A stretch of 64,000 nt of DNA from an uncultured Marvinbryantia sp. (GCA_934394985.1 CAKRRF010000012.1:1-64000); one strand, 5' to 3'. Numbered from the stretch's first letter, positions 46,821 to 56,451 are shown. Program-made: numbers and translations. The notes: a model not told the origin generated them from the letters alone.

Positions 46821-46853
46821 TTGTTAGAAATCTAATTGTTAGAAATCGAACAA
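46821..46853. promoter_or_regulatory. Tandem operator of the MarR regulator
   Basis: TTGTTAGAAATC is repeated at 46821-46832 and 46836-46847. Each copy sits in an imperfect palindrome: TTAGAAATCTAA (46824-46835) and TTGTTAGAAATCGAACAA (46836-46853). They lie just downstream of the minus-strand -10, where a bound repressor would block transcription. Confidence 0.7.
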
Positions 46854-46854
46854 T

Positions 46855-46883
46855 ATGATAGCGCAGAAAAAATGAAATGTCAA
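46855..46883 (-). promoter_or_regulatory. Promoter of the marR-ABC operon
   Basis: Read on the minus strand, TTGACA (46883-46878) and TATCAT (46860-46855) have a 17-bp spacer. Confidence 0.85.
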
Positions 46884-46898
46884 GATAAAATATGGTTC

Positions 46899-46927
46899 TT
46901 GCAGTTTGAAGAAAATATGATTATACT
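46899..46927 (+). promoter_or_regulatory. Promoter of queH
   Basis: TTGCAG (46899-46904) and TATACT (46922-46927) with 17-bp spacing, divergent from the marR promoter. Confidence 0.75.
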
Positions 46928-46933
46928 GAACGC

Positions 46934-47022
46934 AGATAAGCATTCCCCCGCTTCAAGTGCGCGAAGCGGATTGCGAATGTCCGCTTTACAGGCACAGAAA
47001 GATTCGCCGGAGAAAATCCGGT
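46934..47022 (+). promoter_or_regulatory. Folded leader of queH, unknown class
   Basis: CCGCTTC/GAAGCGG (46948-46954, 46963-46969) forms a 7-bp hairpin, framed by GCATTC/GAATGT (46940-46945, 46975-46980). GCGGA/TCCGC (46966-46970, 46980-46984) is an alternative that breaks the first. CCGGA/TCCGG (47007-47011, 47017-47021) adds a third hairpin. No known riboswitch consensus fits. Confidence 0.45.
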
Positions 47023-47048
47023 AAGCAAAAAAGAAAGTATAAAAGAAC

Positions 47049-47675
47049 ATGAATAAACGAAATTATCAGAAAGAACTGGAACAGGTTCTGATAAAAGAAC
47101 AGCAGGAAAAAAAAGTCCCTGTTTTACTGCTGCACAGCTGCTGTGCACCATGCAGCAGCTATGTATTGGAATATTTATCAGAATATTTTTCCATTACCGT
47201 ATTTTATTACAATCCGAATATATATCCGGAAGAGGAATATCATAAACGAGTGAAGGAACAGCAGGAGTTTATCAGGAAGCTTCCGGTAAAGCACCCGATT
47301 TCTTTTATAGAAGGGGAATTTGATTCCGGGGAATATTATGAAGCTGTAAAAGGTCTGGAAAAAGAACCGGAAGGTGGTGCCAGATGTCGGGTCTGCTTTG
47401 CACTGAGACTTCAGAGGGCGGCAGAGGAGGCCAGACGGATCGGGGCAGATTATCTGACTACCACATTGACGATCAGTCCGTTAAAAAATGCAGAACTGTT
47501 AAATGAAGTAGGCGAACAGGCAGCCCGGGAGGCTCAGGTGGCCTGGCTGCCTTCTGATTTTAAGAAAAAGAACGGATATAAGCGTTCTGTAGAGCTGTCA
47601 GCAGAATATGGAATGTATCGTCAGAATTATTGTGGATGCGTATTTTCCAAAAGAGAACGGGAGGAAAATCATTGA
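47049..47675 (+). CDS. queH: Epoxyqueuosine reductase QueH
   Basis: Last step of queuosine synthesis in tRNA; QueH replaces the cobalamin enzyme QueG in many anaerobes. The paired cysteines are in [17 protein letters not shown] and [10 protein letters not shown], with [14 protein letters not shown] and [10 protein letters not shown] completing the DUF208 pattern of Fe-S and second metal site. The product has 208 residues. There is no strong ribosome site, only AAGAAAG. It ends 88 nt before argH. Confidence 0.93.
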   Translation: MNKRNYQKELEQVLIKEQQEKKVPVLLLHSCCAPCSSYVLEYLSEYFSITVFYYNPNIYPEEEYHKRVKEQQEFIRKLPVKHPISFIEGEFDSGEYYEAVKGLEKEPEGGARCRVCFALRLQRAAEEARRIGADYLTTTLTISPLKNAELLNEVGEQAAREAQVAWLPSDFKKKNGYKRSVELSAEYGMYRQNYCGCVFSKREREENH

Positions 47676-47763
47676 TTTTCCAGACTACGGCTTGATACAG
47701 AAAAAAATATATGCTATTCTGATAAAAGAGTTAGAAGAAGAAAAGAGTAAAAGAGGAGAAAAT

Positions 47764-49155
47764 ATGGCACAACTTTGGGGCGGACGATTTACAAAAGAGA
47801 CAGATAAACTGGTATATAATTTTAATGCATCCATCTCTTTTGACCGCAAATTTTATCGTCAGGATATAGAAGGAAGCAAGGCACATGTAAAGATGCTGGC
47901 CAGACAGGGGATTCTGACCGAAGAAGAAAAAGAACAGATTCTGAAAGGGCTGGAGTCCATTTTAAAAGATGTGGAAGACGGCACATTGCAGATTACAGAA
48001 GAATATGAAGATATCCACAGTTTTGTAGAGGCCAATCTGATTGACCGTATCGGTGATGCAGGTAAAAAGCTGCATACCGGACGGAGCAGAAATGACCAGG
48101 TTGCACTGGATATGAAGCTGTATACCAGAGATGAGATTGCAGAGATTGATGGTCTGGTAAAGAAGCTTCTGGAGACGCTGTTGAAGATGATGAAAGAGCA
48201 TACAGGAACTTATATGCCTGGATTTACCCATCTGCAGAAGGCACAGCCGATTACGCTGGCTCATCATCTTGGAGCATACTTTGAGATGTTTAAGAGAGAC
48301 CGTCAGAGACTGAGTGATATTTATCACCGTATGAATTACTGTCCGCTGGGAAGCGGTGCTCTGGCAGGTACTACATATCCACTGGACAGAGCGTATACAG
48401 CAGAGCTTCTGGCATTTGATGGTCCTACTCTGAACAGTATGGATTCTGTTTCTGACAGAGATTATATTATAGAGCTGTTGTCTGCATTATCCACGATTAT
48501 GATGCACCTGAGCAGATTCTGTGAAGAGATCATCATCTGGAATACCAATGAATATCGTTTTGTAGAGATCGATGATGCCTACAGTACCGGAAGCAGCATT
48601 ATGCCGCAGAAAAAAAATCCGGATATTGCTGAACTGGTACGCGGAAAGACAGGACGCGTATATGGAGCACTGGTTTCCATTCTGACCACCATGAAGGGAC
48701 TGCCACTGGCATATAATAAAGATATGCAGGAAGATAAGGAACTGACCTTTGATGCCATAGATACAACGAAAGGATGTCTGGCACTGTTCACAGGCATGAT
48801 TGCTACCATGAAGTTCCGCAGAGAAGTGATGGAGAACAGTGCGAAGAACGGATTCACCAATGCCACAGATGCGGCAGATTATCTGGTAAATCATGGTGTA
48901 CCGTTCCGTGATGCCCATGGTATAGTAGGACGTCTGGTACTGTATTGTATAGATAAGAATATTTCCCTGGATGATATGTCACTGGAAGAGTATAAAGCAA
49001 TCAGTCCGGTATTTGAAAAAGATATTTACGAAGCAATCAGCATGAAGACCTGCGTGGAGAAACGTCAGACGATAGGTGCACCATCAGAAGCAGCTATGAA
49101 GAAGGTTATTGCTGTGAATGAAGAGTATCTGAATACTGATACACAGATCTGTTAA
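47764..49155 (+). CDS. argH: Argininosuccinate lyase
   Basis: Final step of arginine synthesis, splitting argininosuccinate into arginine and fumarate. The family signature [20 protein letters not shown] is intact, with [20 protein letters not shown] and [20 protein letters not shown]. The start at 47764 has AGAGGAG just upstream and gives the usual MAQLWGGRF beginning; the open frame running back into queH is rejected. The product has 463 residues. argG is not adjacent. Confidence 0.97.
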   Translation: MAQLWGGRFTKETDKLVYNFNASISFDRKFYRQDIEGSKAHVKMLARQGILTEEEKEQILKGLESILKDVEDGTLQITEEYEDIHSFVEANLIDRIGDAGKKLHTGRSRNDQVALDMKLYTRDEIAEIDGLVKKLLETLLKMMKEHTGTYMPGFTHLQKAQPITLAHHLGAYFEMFKRDRQRLSDIYHRMNYCPLGSGALAGTTYPLDRAYTAELLAFDGPTLNSMDSVSDRDYIIELLSALSTIMMHLSRFCEEIIIWNTNEYRFVEIDDAYSTGSSIMPQKKNPDIAELVRGKTGRVYGALVSILTTMKGLPLAYNKDMQEDKELTFDAIDTTKGCLALFTGMIATMKFRREVMENSAKNGFTNATDAADYLVNHGVPFRDAHGIVGRLVLYCIDKNISLDDMSLEEYKAISPVFEKDIYEAISMKTCVEKRQTIGAPSEAAMKKVIAVNEEYLNTDTQIC

Positions 49156-49197
49156 TGCCGGAATCGGCAATAAAGATACAGGAGAGGAGATAATATT

Positions 49198-50283
49198 ATG
49201 AGTGAAAAATTAAGAGTTGGTATTTTAGGAGCAACCGGTATGGTAGGACAGAGATTCATTTCTCTGCTGGAGAACCATCCATGGTTTGAGGTAGTGACAC
49301 TGGCTGCCAGCCCAAGAAGTGCAGGAAAGACATACGAGGAAGCAGTTGGCGGAAGATGGAAAATGGATACGCCGATGCCGGAAGCAGTAAAGAAGCTTGT
49401 TGTCATGAATGTAAACGATGTAGAAAAAGTAGCAGCAGGTGTGGATTTTGTATTCTCAGCCGTAGATATGACCAAGGATGAGATCAAAGCAATTGAAGAA
49501 GAATATGCGAAAACAGAGACACCGGTTGTATCTAACAACAGTGCGCACAGATGGACACCGGATGTTCCAATGGTAATTCCGGAGATCAATGCAGAGCACT
49601 TTAAAGTGATCGAATCCCAGAAAAAACGTCTGGGTACCACCAGAGGCTTTATCGCGGTAAAACCAAACTGCTCAATTCAGAGCTATGCACCATGTCTGGC
49701 TGCATGGAGAGAATTTGAGCCATACGAAGTGGTAGCTACTACCTATCAGGCTATTTCTGGTGCTGGAAAGACATTTAAAGAATGGCCGGAGATGATTGAA
49801 AATGTGATTCCATATATCGGTGGAGAAGAAGAAAAATCCGAACAGGAGCCACTGAGAATTCTGGGAGAAGTAAAAGACGGTGTGATCGTAAAAGCGCAGG
49901 AGCCTGTTATTACCTGCCAGTGTGTACGTGTACCGGTGCTGAACGGACATACAGCCGCAGTATTTGTGAAGTTCAGAAAGAAACCAACCAAAGAGCAGCT
50001 GATTGAAAAACTGGTGAACTTCAGCGGACTTCCTCAGGAAAAAGAACTGCCAAGTGCACCGAAGCAGTTTATCCGCTATATGGAAGAAGAGAATCGTCCA
50101 CAGGTAAAGGCAGATGTAAACTATGAAAATGGTATGGGAGTTTCCATTGGTCGTCTTCGTGAAGATACAGTGTATGACTATAAATTCATTGGTTTGTCTC
50201 ATAATACCGTAAGAGGAGCTGCCGGAGGAGCTGTTCTCTGTGCAGAGAGTCTGAAAGCATTAGGCTATATTACAAAAAAATAA
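49198..50283 (+). CDS. asd: Aspartate-semialdehyde dehydrogenase
   Basis: Makes aspartate semialdehyde for threonine, methionine and DAP/lysine. NADP motif GILGATGMVGQRFISLL, active-site Cys in AVKPNCSIQSYAP, and AISGAGKTF are seen. At 361 residues it is the longer archaeal/fungal-type branch. RBS GGAGAGGAG. A short stem TGCCG/CGGCA lies in the 42-nt gap after argH. Confidence 0.96.
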   Translation: MSEKLRVGILGATGMVGQRFISLLENHPWFEVVTLAASPRSAGKTYEEAVGGRWKMDTPMPEAVKKLVVMNVNDVEKVAAGVDFVFSAVDMTKDEIKAIEEEYAKTETPVVSNNSAHRWTPDVPMVIPEINAEHFKVIESQKKRLGTTRGFIAVKPNCSIQSYAPCLAAWREFEPYEVVATTYQAISGAGKTFKEWPEMIENVIPYIGGEEEKSEQEPLRILGEVKDGVIVKAQEPVITCQCVRVPVLNGHTAAVFVKFRKKPTKEQLIEKLVNFSGLPQEKELPSAPKQFIRYMEEENRPQVKADVNYENGMGVSIGRLREDTVYDYKFIGLSHNTVRGAAGGAVLCAESLKALGYITKK

Positions 50284-50331
50284 AGACAGGCGCATACCTG
50301 TCTGCGTAGAATATGGAGCATAGATGGTTCA

Positions 50332-51216
50332 ATGATACGATTTAAGAATCTTACCAGAAGTTATGGACCCGGCAAAGGGATCTATGACTTCTCATTTGAA
50401 GTAGAAGAAGGAGAAGTATTCGGGCTTCTCGGCCCGGCAGGATCCGGAAAAACCACAGCGCTTCGTATGCTTATGGGATTTGAAGAAGCAACTAAGGGAA
50501 GATGTGCAATGAATGGGAAAGACTGTGCGAAAGCCAGCCTTTCCCTTCGTAAGATTACAGGGTATCTGCCTCAGAATCTAAAATTGCCGCAGGAACTGAC
50601 AGGACGACAGTTCCTGAAATACATGGCGCAGATGCGTGGAGTGAAGAATCTGGAACGTCTGTTTGAACTGGCAGCCAGACTGAATCTGGATGTGGATCAG
50701 AAAATCGGGAAGATGACATCGGCTGATGTAAAGAAGACCGGAATTATCTGTGCATTACAGCATAATCCGCAGGTGATACTTCTGGACCGGCCATTTTTGC
50801 ATCTGGATCCACAAAGCCGCAGTGTTCTGATCGATATCATACTGGAAGAGAAAGAGAAGGAACATATGATACTGCTGGCATCAGATGATGTGGGTTGTAT
50901 TGATATGACCTGCGACAGAGTCGGATTACTGGATCACGGCAATATGGTCTATATTGGCGATATTGAAGATCTGCGGGAAAATATGTGCAGAGAATACATG
51001 ATTCAGTTCCATGATGAAAGAAATACGATGAAGTTTTCGGGAGAGGACTTTGAGATCAAAAGTATGAAGGATCGAAATGTGACAGTATCCATCCGGGGAG
51101 CCGTAAAGCCGCTTCTGCAGGCGCTGACTGCATATGATGTGACAGAGATTGAACCGGTTCCCACATCTTTAAAAGAGACATTTGAACATATTTACGGAGG
51201 CAGGCTTCATGTTTAG
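50332..51216 (+). CDS. ABC-2-type ATPase with degenerate catalytic motifs
   Basis: The overall NBD plan is preserved with Walker A GPAGSGKTT (34-42) and the Q-loop in GYLPQNLKLPQEL. Elsewhere it deviates: the signature LSGGQ region reads KMTSADVKK (127-135), Walker B reads VILLDRP so the catalytic Glu is Arg153, and the switch His is replaced in LLASDD (181-186). It should bind ATP but hydrolyse poorly. A membrane partner overlaps its end by 8 nt. No ribosome site is strong (start 50332). Confidence 0.85.
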   Translation: MIRFKNLTRSYGPGKGIYDFSFEVEEGEVFGLLGPAGSGKTTALRMLMGFEEATKGRCAMNGKDCAKASLSLRKITGYLPQNLKLPQELTGRQFLKYMAQMRGVKNLERLFELAARLNLDVDQKIGKMTSADVKKTGIICALQHNPQVILLDRPFLHLDPQSRSVLIDIILEEKEKEHMILLASDDVGCIDMTCDRVGLLDHGNMVYIGDIEDLRENMCREYMIQFHDERNTMKFSGEDFEIKSMKDRNVTVSIRGAVKPLLQALTAYDVTEIEPVPTSLKETFEHIYGGRLHV

Positions 51217-51928
51217 TAATCCAATTATCAGGCAGGATCTGAAGATCAATAAATCCAGAATACTGATTCTGTTTCTTCTGCAGATGTGCAGTATGCTGTT
51301 GGCAATTGGCATCTGTGAAATGAATCTGATCGAGATTTCCGATATTTTCTGGGATACCATTCCGGTGATTGTGATTCCCATGTTGCTGGAAATGCTTCTC
51401 GCCTATGAGACGATCACCAAATGCAAAGAAGAAGGGACCATGGATCTGATTCTGGCAACAGGATTAAAAACAGACAGGATCTTACGAAGCAAAATAGCTG
51501 TGATTTACGGAAGCGGTGTGTGCCTGATCCTGATTTCGGCTGTGCTTGGCTGTCTGAGCCGTGTCTATCGTCTGACCGGAGAATGGAATCAGAAAGAATA
51601 TATATTGCTGAATGTGGGAGCCTGCTGTCTTCAGCTGTTTCTGTCAGGCTTCAGTTACTGGATGGCGTGTCGTTGCGATAATCTGAAAAGCTATATGCGG
51701 ACTGCTGTACTGATTCCTGTGGTAATGTATGGACTGTACCTGATTTATTACTGGATGAATCAGCTGTTTTTCCTTCGTTACCTGACGGTGTTCAGTCTGT
51801 ATTGCCAGCAATGGTTTGCACAGGAGTCGGTACTTGCATTGATCGGAAGTGGCATTTTGCTGGTGGCAGGACTGATCTGTTTTTTCATGGGAAGCAGATC
51901 ATTTTATGATATCAATTTACCAGAATAG
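51209..51928 (+). CDS. ABC-2-type membrane subunit
   Basis: The protein has 239 residues and six hydrophobic segments (RILILFLLQMCSMLLAIGIC, then VIVIPMLLEMLLAYE and others). KEEGTMDLILATGLKTDRIL resembles the cytosolic coupling helix of ABC-2 exporters. ATG 51209 has CGGAGG upstream inside the ATPase gene; an earlier TTG-type start at 51182 is not supported. It forms a two-gene unit with the degenerate ATPase. The cargo is unknown. Confidence 0.75.
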   Translation: MFSNPIIRQDLKINKSRILILFLLQMCSMLLAIGICEMNLIEISDIFWDTIPVIVIPMLLEMLLAYETITKCKEEGTMDLILATGLKTDRILRSKIAVIYGSGVCLILISAVLGCLSRVYRLTGEWNQKEYILLNVGACCLQLFLSGFSYWMACRCDNLKSYMRTAVLIPVVMYGLYLIYYWMNQLFFLRYLTVFSLYCQQWFAQESVLALIGSGILLVAGLICFFMGSRSFYDINLPE

Positions 51929-51937
51929 GGGTGAAAA

Positions 51938-53965
51938 ATGGGAAAGGCGTTATTTATCGCTGAAAAACCCAGTGTTGCGCAGGAATTTGCAAAAGCACTG
52001 AAAGTAAATACAACGAGAAAAGATGGCTATCTGGAAGGAGAGACAGCAGTAGTAACCTGGTGTGTGGGACATCTGGTTACGATGAGTTATCCGGAGGTCT
52101 ATGATGAAAAATACAAGAAGTGGAGCCTGGCTACACTTCCTTTTTTACCGGAAAAGTTTCTGTATGAAGTCATTCCGCAGGTGGAAAAACAGTTTAAAAT
52201 TGTCAGCGGTCTGCTGAATCGCTCAGATGTGGATACGATCTATGTCTGCACAGACTCCGGGCGTGAAGGAGAATATATTTATCGACTGGTAGAGCAGCAG
52301 GCCGGTGTAGATATACATACGAAAAAGAGAAAACGTGTCTGGATTGATTCTCAGACCGAAGAAGAGATTCTGCGTGGAATAGAGAATGCGAAGGATCTGT
52401 CAGAATATGACAACCTGGGAGATGCAGCCTATCTGCGGGCAAAGGAAGATTATCTGATGGGGATCAATTTTTCCAGACTTTTGTCATTAAAATATGGAAA
52501 TGTGATTTCCAATTATCTGAATACCCGTTATACGGTGATTTCCGTAGGCAGGGTAATGACCTGTGTGTTGGGAATGATTGTGCGAAGAGAGCGGGAGATC
52601 CGGCAGTTTGTCAAGACACCTTTCTACCGGGTGGTCAGCAGTCTGGATTGCGGCGGGTGCAGCCTGGAAGGAGAGTTCCGGGCGGTAGAAGGATCCAGAT
52701 GGTATCTGTCACCAAAGCTGTATAAAGAAAATGGGTTTAAAGAGAAAAAGGATGCCGAGGAACTGATCCGGGAACTTTCGCAGGCGCAGCCTTTACAGGC
52801 TGTTGTGGAAAAGCTTGAGCGAAAAAATGAGAACAAAAATCCACCTCTACTTTTCAATCTGGCAGAATTGCAAAATGAGTGTTCCAGACTGTTCAAGGTC
52901 AGTCCGGATGAGACACTGAAGATTGTGCAGGAGCTTTATGAGAAAAAGCTGGTGACTTATCCGCGAACAGATGCCAGAGTACTTTCCAGCGCTGTGGCAA
53001 AGGAAATTTATAAGAATATACGGGGATTGTGCAGCTTTGAACCGACTGGCAGTTTTGCAGCAGAGATACTGGAGCAGGGAAATTATAAAAAGATTGCGTC
53101 CACGAGATACGTGAATGATAAGCAGATTACCGATCACTATGCAATTATTCCGACTGGTCAGGGACTGGGGGCTCTGCGAAGTGTTTCAGATCGGTCAGCA
53201 AAGGTATATGAGCTGATCACAAGACGATTTCTGAGTATTTTCTATCCTGCGGCAGTATATAAAAAGGTTTCTCTTGTGACTATGATGGGAAAAGAGCGGT
53301 TCTTTTCTGCATGCCGGGTACTGGAAAAAGAAGGATATTTGAAGGTTGCCAATGTGAAGAAGAATACAGAGGAACAGACAGATCAGACATTGCTGGCGCA
53401 ATTGCAGGCGTTGAAAAAGGGCAGTGTTCTTCCTGTGAAAGCGCTGGAGATAAAAGAAGGGGAAACGGCTCCACCGAAGCGGTATAATTCCGGTTCCATG
53501 ATTCTGGCCATGGAAAATGCAGGACAGCTGATAGAGGATGAAGAACTGCGTGAGCAGATCAGGGGAAGTGGGATCGGTACCAGTGCAACCCGCGCGGAGA
53601 TCCTGAAAAAACTTGTTTCAAATCAGTACATTGCACTGAACCAAAAGACACAGATTCTCACCCCGACACTTCTGGGAGAGATGATCTTTGATGTAGTCAG
53701 TATATCTATTCGTTCTCTGCTGAATCCGGAACTGACGGCGAGCTGGGAAAAGGGGCTGACCTATGTGGCAGAAGGAACGATTACATCAGATGAATATATG
53801 ACAAAACTGAATCATTTTGTCCGTACCAGGACAGATGCGGTATTGCATATGAATCAGCATATAGCTCTGCGGGAATATTTTGATATGTCCGCAAGATATT
53901 ATCATAATAATGCGAACAGCATGAGGAGGAAAACAAATGGAAATCGAAGCAGCAAAAATCAGTAA
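51938..53965 (+). CDS. topB: DNA topoisomerase III (type IA)
   Basis: ATP-independent relaxation and decatenation by a type IA enzyme of 675 residues. TOPRIM starts ALFIAEKPSVAQEFAKAL, with the acidic CTDSGREGEYIYRLV. The active Tyr is in KKLVTYPRTDARVLSS. The C-terminal zinc/toprim-associated repeats of longer homologues are absent. RBS GGGGTG. The 3' end overlaps the next gene by 29 nt. Confidence 0.95.
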   Translation: MGKALFIAEKPSVAQEFAKALKVNTTRKDGYLEGETAVVTWCVGHLVTMSYPEVYDEKYKKWSLATLPFLPEKFLYEVIPQVEKQFKIVSGLLNRSDVDTIYVCTDSGREGEYIYRLVEQQAGVDIHTKKRKRVWIDSQTEEEILRGIENAKDLSEYDNLGDAAYLRAKEDYLMGINFSRLLSLKYGNVISNYLNTRYTVISVGRVMTCVLGMIVRREREIRQFVKTPFYRVVSSLDCGGCSLEGEFRAVEGSRWYLSPKLYKENGFKEKKDAEELIRELSQAQPLQAVVEKLERKNENKNPPLLFNLAELQNECSRLFKVSPDETLKIVQELYEKKLVTYPRTDARVLSSAVAKEIYKNIRGLCSFEPTGSFAAEILEQGNYKKIASTRYVNDKQITDHYAIIPTGQGLGALRSVSDRSAKVYELITRRFLSIFYPAAVYKKVSLVTMMGKERFFSACRVLEKEGYLKVANVKKNTEEQTDQTLLAQLQALKKGSVLPVKALEIKEGETAPPKRYNSGSMILAMENAGQLIEDEELREQIRGSGIGTSATRAEILKKLVSNQYIALNQKTQILTPTLLGEMIFDVVSISIRSLLNPELTASWEKGLTYVAEGTITSDEYMTKLNHFVRTRTDAVLHMNQHIALREYFDMSARYYHNNANSMRRKTNGNRSSKNQ

Positions 53966-54611
53966 CTTATACAATCTGGAAGAAACGATTGCAGGAAAAC
54001 TTTTTGAAGGATCCGTGTACCCATGGGAGGTACTGCCAAAGATCAGTGCTTTTATTGTGGAACTCGGAAACACCTTAAGCAGTGAAGAATATGAAAAACG
54101 CGGGGAAAATGTCTGGGTTGCCAAAAGTGCAAAAGTAGCACCGACTGCATACATCAACGGACCTGCGATTATTGGAAAAGAAGCGGAAGTACGGCACTGT
54201 GCGTTTATCCGCGGCAATGCCATTGTAGGAGAAGGCGCAGTGGTGGGCAACTCTACCGAGCTGAAAAATGTGGTACTGTTCAACAAAGTCCAGGTTCCAC
54301 ATTACAATTATGTAGGGGATTCCATTCTGGGATATCGTGCGCATATGGGAGCAGGCAGCATTACTTCGAATGTGAAGTCGGATAAAACCCTGGTAGTAGT
54401 AAAAGACCAAGAAAGCCAGATCCCGACCGGACTGAAAAAGTTTGGCGCCATGCTGGGAGACTGTGTGGAGGTAGGCTGCAATTCCGTGCTGAATCCGGGA
54501 ACAGTGGTAGGAAGAAATTCCCAGATCTACCCAACCTCCTGTGTACGCGGTGTGATCAAAGCAGACAGCATCTATAAAAAGCAGGGCGAAATCGTCGAGA
54601 AAAGAAAGTAG
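53937..54611 (+). CDS. Left-handed beta-helix acyl/nucleotidyl transferase-like protein
   Basis: This 224-residue protein consists of hexapeptide repeats (YINGPAIIGKEAEVRHCAFI, GNAIVGEGAVVGNSTEL), like the C-terminal half of GlmU without the pyrophosphorylase domain. The HMGAGSITSNVKSDK loop resembles the acetyl-CoA-binding turn. It may be a sugar acetyltransferase or a UDP-GlcNAc-pyrophosphorylase-related protein; the activity is uncertain. RBS GAGGAGG lies in topB. Confidence 0.82.
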   Translation: MEIEAAKISNLYNLEETIAGKLFEGSVYPWEVLPKISAFIVELGNTLSSEEYEKRGENVWVAKSAKVAPTAYINGPAIIGKEAEVRHCAFIRGNAIVGEGAVVGNSTELKNVVLFNKVQVPHYNYVGDSILGYRAHMGAGSITSNVKSDKTLVVVKDQESQIPTGLKKFGAMLGDCVEVGCNSVLNPGTVVGRNSQIYPTSCVRGVIKADSIYKKQGEIVEKRK

Positions 54612-54657
54612 TACACTGACAGAACCGGTACAGTCGAATCCTGTCGATGGAAACTGG

Positions 54658-54687
54658 TTGACAGAAGAGAAAAAAGATTGCTATGAT
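54658..54687 (+). promoter_or_regulatory. Possible upstream promoter of recA
   Basis: TTGACA (54658-54663) and TATGAT (54682-54687) with 18-bp spacing. A GCGGCG-TT-CGCCGC-type stem follows near 54713-54727. Confidence 0.55.
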
Positions 54688-54761
54688 AAATGCAGTTCAC
54701 ATTAATTCTGTCGCGGCGTTCGCCGCAGATTTCCAATAGAAGCAGACGGGAGATTTTCTGG

Positions 54762-54790
54762 TTGACATTTGACGGGAAATCATATAGTAT
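54762..54790 (+). promoter_or_regulatory. Proximal promoter of recA
   Basis: TTGACA (54762-54767) is perfect; TAGTAT (54785-54790) gives 17-bp spacing, with TATAAA close by as another possible -10. Confidence 0.7.
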
Positions 54791-54804
54791 AAATTCAGAA
54801 AATA

Positions 54805-54818
54805 CGAACATGAGTTCG
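54805..54818. promoter_or_regulatory. LexA (SOS) box before recA
   Basis: CGAACATGAGTTCG has the CGAAC-N4-GTTCG palindrome of Firmicute LexA sites. It lies just downstream of the proximal -10 and 20 bp before the recA start. Confidence 0.85.
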
Positions 54819-54837
54819 GGTCAGGAGCGTTAAGAAA

Positions 54838-55887
54838 ATGAATGATGAAAAGCAGAAGGCACTGGATGCCGCTCTGTCACAGATAGAGAAGCAGTTTGGA
54901 AAAGGATCCGTTATGAAGCTGGGAGATTCCGGCACCAATATGAATGTAGAGACGATTCCTACCGGATCCCTCAGCCTGGATATTGCACTGGGGCTAGGCG
55001 GTATTCCGAAGGGCCGTGTGATTGAAGTATACGGACCAGAGTCCAGTGGTAAGACGACCGTAGCACTTCATATGGTAGCAGAGGTGCAGAAGAGGGGCGG
55101 CGTTGCCGGCTTTATTGATGCAGAGCATGCACTGGATCCTGTCTACGCAGCTAAGATCGGCGTAGATATTGACAATTTATACATTTCACAGCCGGATAAC
55201 GGAGAGCAGGCACTGGAGATCACAGAGACTCTGGTGCGTTCCGGAGCGGTAGATATTATTATTGTAGACTCTGTAGCGGCGCTGGTACCGAAGGCAGAGA
55301 TCGATGGTGATATGGGAGATTCTCATGTGGGTCTGCAGGCACGTCTGATGTCACAGGCACTGCGAAAGCTGACCGCATGCATCAGCAAGACCAACTGTAC
55401 GGTGATCTTTATCAATCAGCTGCGTGAAAAAGTTGGGGTGATGTTCGGTAATCCGGAGACTACGACAGGCGGACGCGCACTGAAGTTCTATTCCTCTGTG
55501 CGTATGGATGTACGCAGAATTGAGACATTGAAGCAGGCAGGCGAGATGATCGGTAACCGTACCCGTATCAAGGTAGTAAAGAATAAGATTGCACCTCCGT
55601 TTAAAGAAGCCGAGTTTGATATCATGTTTGGTGAAGGCATTTCCAGAGAAGGAGATGTGCTGGATCTGGCAGCGAACCTTGGCATTATCAATAAGAGCGG
55701 AGCATGGTATGCTTACAATGGAGATAAGATCGGCCAGGGCCGTGAGAATGCAAAGCAGTATTTAAGAGAGCATCCGGAAGTGATGGCAGATGCAGAGAGC
55801 AGAGTGCGCGAGCATTATGGTCTGCAGGGCGCAGCTGCCGGACAGAGCACACCGGTATCTGTCTCTTCTGATGACAGCGAGGAATAG
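54838..55887 (+). CDS. recA: Recombinase RecA
   Basis: Strand-exchange protein and LexA co-protease. Walker A is GPESSGKTT, Walker B region [13 protein letters not shown]2 region near [20 protein letters not shown]. The product has 349 residues. RBS CAGGAG. The SOS box in front predicts induction on DNA damage. recX follows at 6 nt. Confidence 0.98.
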   Translation: MNDEKQKALDAALSQIEKQFGKGSVMKLGDSGTNMNVETIPTGSLSLDIALGLGGIPKGRVIEVYGPESSGKTTVALHMVAEVQKRGGVAGFIDAEHALDPVYAAKIGVDIDNLYISQPDNGEQALEITETLVRSGAVDIIIVDSVAALVPKAEIDGDMGDSHVGLQARLMSQALRKLTACISKTNCTVIFINQLREKVGVMFGNPETTTGGRALKFYSSVRMDVRRIETLKQAGEMIGNRTRIKVVKNKIAPPFKEAEFDIMFGEGISREGDVLDLAANLGIINKSGAWYAYNGDKIGQGRENAKQYLREHPEVMADAESRVREHYGLQGAAAGQSTPVSVSSDDSEE

Positions 55888-55893
55888 TCCGCC

Positions 55894-56355
55894 ATGGCAT
55901 ATGATATGCAAAAGAGAGCAAAGCTTCGCTGTATGCATCTGCTTGAGAAGCGGGACTATACAGAAAAAGAGCTTCGGCAGAAGCTGATCAGTGGCAAGAC
56001 GGAGTATACTCAGGAAGAGATGGATGCTGCCATTGATTATGTGAAGAGCTTCCATTATGTGGATGACGGAAGGTTTGCCTGCAGGTACATAGAGGCCATG
56101 AGTTCCAGAAAGAGCAGAAGACAGATCGAACAGGAGCTCTACCGCAAGGGTGTGGAGAAAGAACTGGTTCAGGAGGCTTTTGAAGAAGTCGGGGAAGTCC
56201 CGGAAGAGGAGCAGATTGCCAGATGGATGGAGAAGCGGCACTATGATCCGTCTGAGACAGACCCAAAAGAAAAGCAGAAGATGTACGCATTTCTGGCAAG
56301 AAAAGGATTCCGTTCTGAAAACATTCAGAGAGCCATGAAGTCAGAATTTGTATAA
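55894..56355 (+). CDS. recX: RecA modulator RecX
   Basis: Inhibits or tunes RecA filaments. The protein has 153 residues built of three-helix repeats (LRCMHLLEKRDYTEKELRQK, FACRYIEAMSSRKSRRQIEQ, KMYAFLARKGFRSENIQRA). It starts 6 nt after the recA stop, in the recA operon, and is followed by a strong terminator. Confidence 0.92.
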   Translation: MAYDMQKRAKLRCMHLLEKRDYTEKELRQKLISGKTEYTQEEMDAAIDYVKSFHYVDDGRFACRYIEAMSSRKSRRQIEQELYRKGVEKELVQEAFEEVGEVPEEEQIARWMEKRHYDPSETDPKEKQKMYAFLARKGFRSENIQRAMKSEFV

Positions 56356-56362
56356 AATAATG

Positions 56363-56410
56363 AAAAGCCGGAATGAGTTACAGGGATTTTTATTGCTTAT
56401 TCCGGCTTTT
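56363..56410 (+). terminator. Terminator of recA-recX
   Basis: AAAAGCCGGAAT (56363-56374) pairs with ATTCCGGCTTTT (56399-56410). The loop is 24 nt. Confidence 0.85.
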
Positions 56411-56422
56411 CACTTCCTCTGC

Positions 56423-56451
56423 TTGACAGAAGCAAAAAACCAGTATAAAAT
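56423..56451 (+). promoter_or_regulatory. Promoter of rny
   Basis: TTGACA (56423-56428) and TAAAAT (56446-56451) with 17-bp spacing. Confidence 0.75.

Noticed and set aside
46934..47048. preQ1 riboswitch before queH
   Set aside because: The C-rich and A-rich preQ1 elements and pseudoknot pattern are missing; only generic hairpins seen.
53500..53965. Truncation of topB
   Set aside because: The shorter C-terminus lacks only optional repeats; the catalytic Tyr and TOPRIM are complete, so it is taken as normal.
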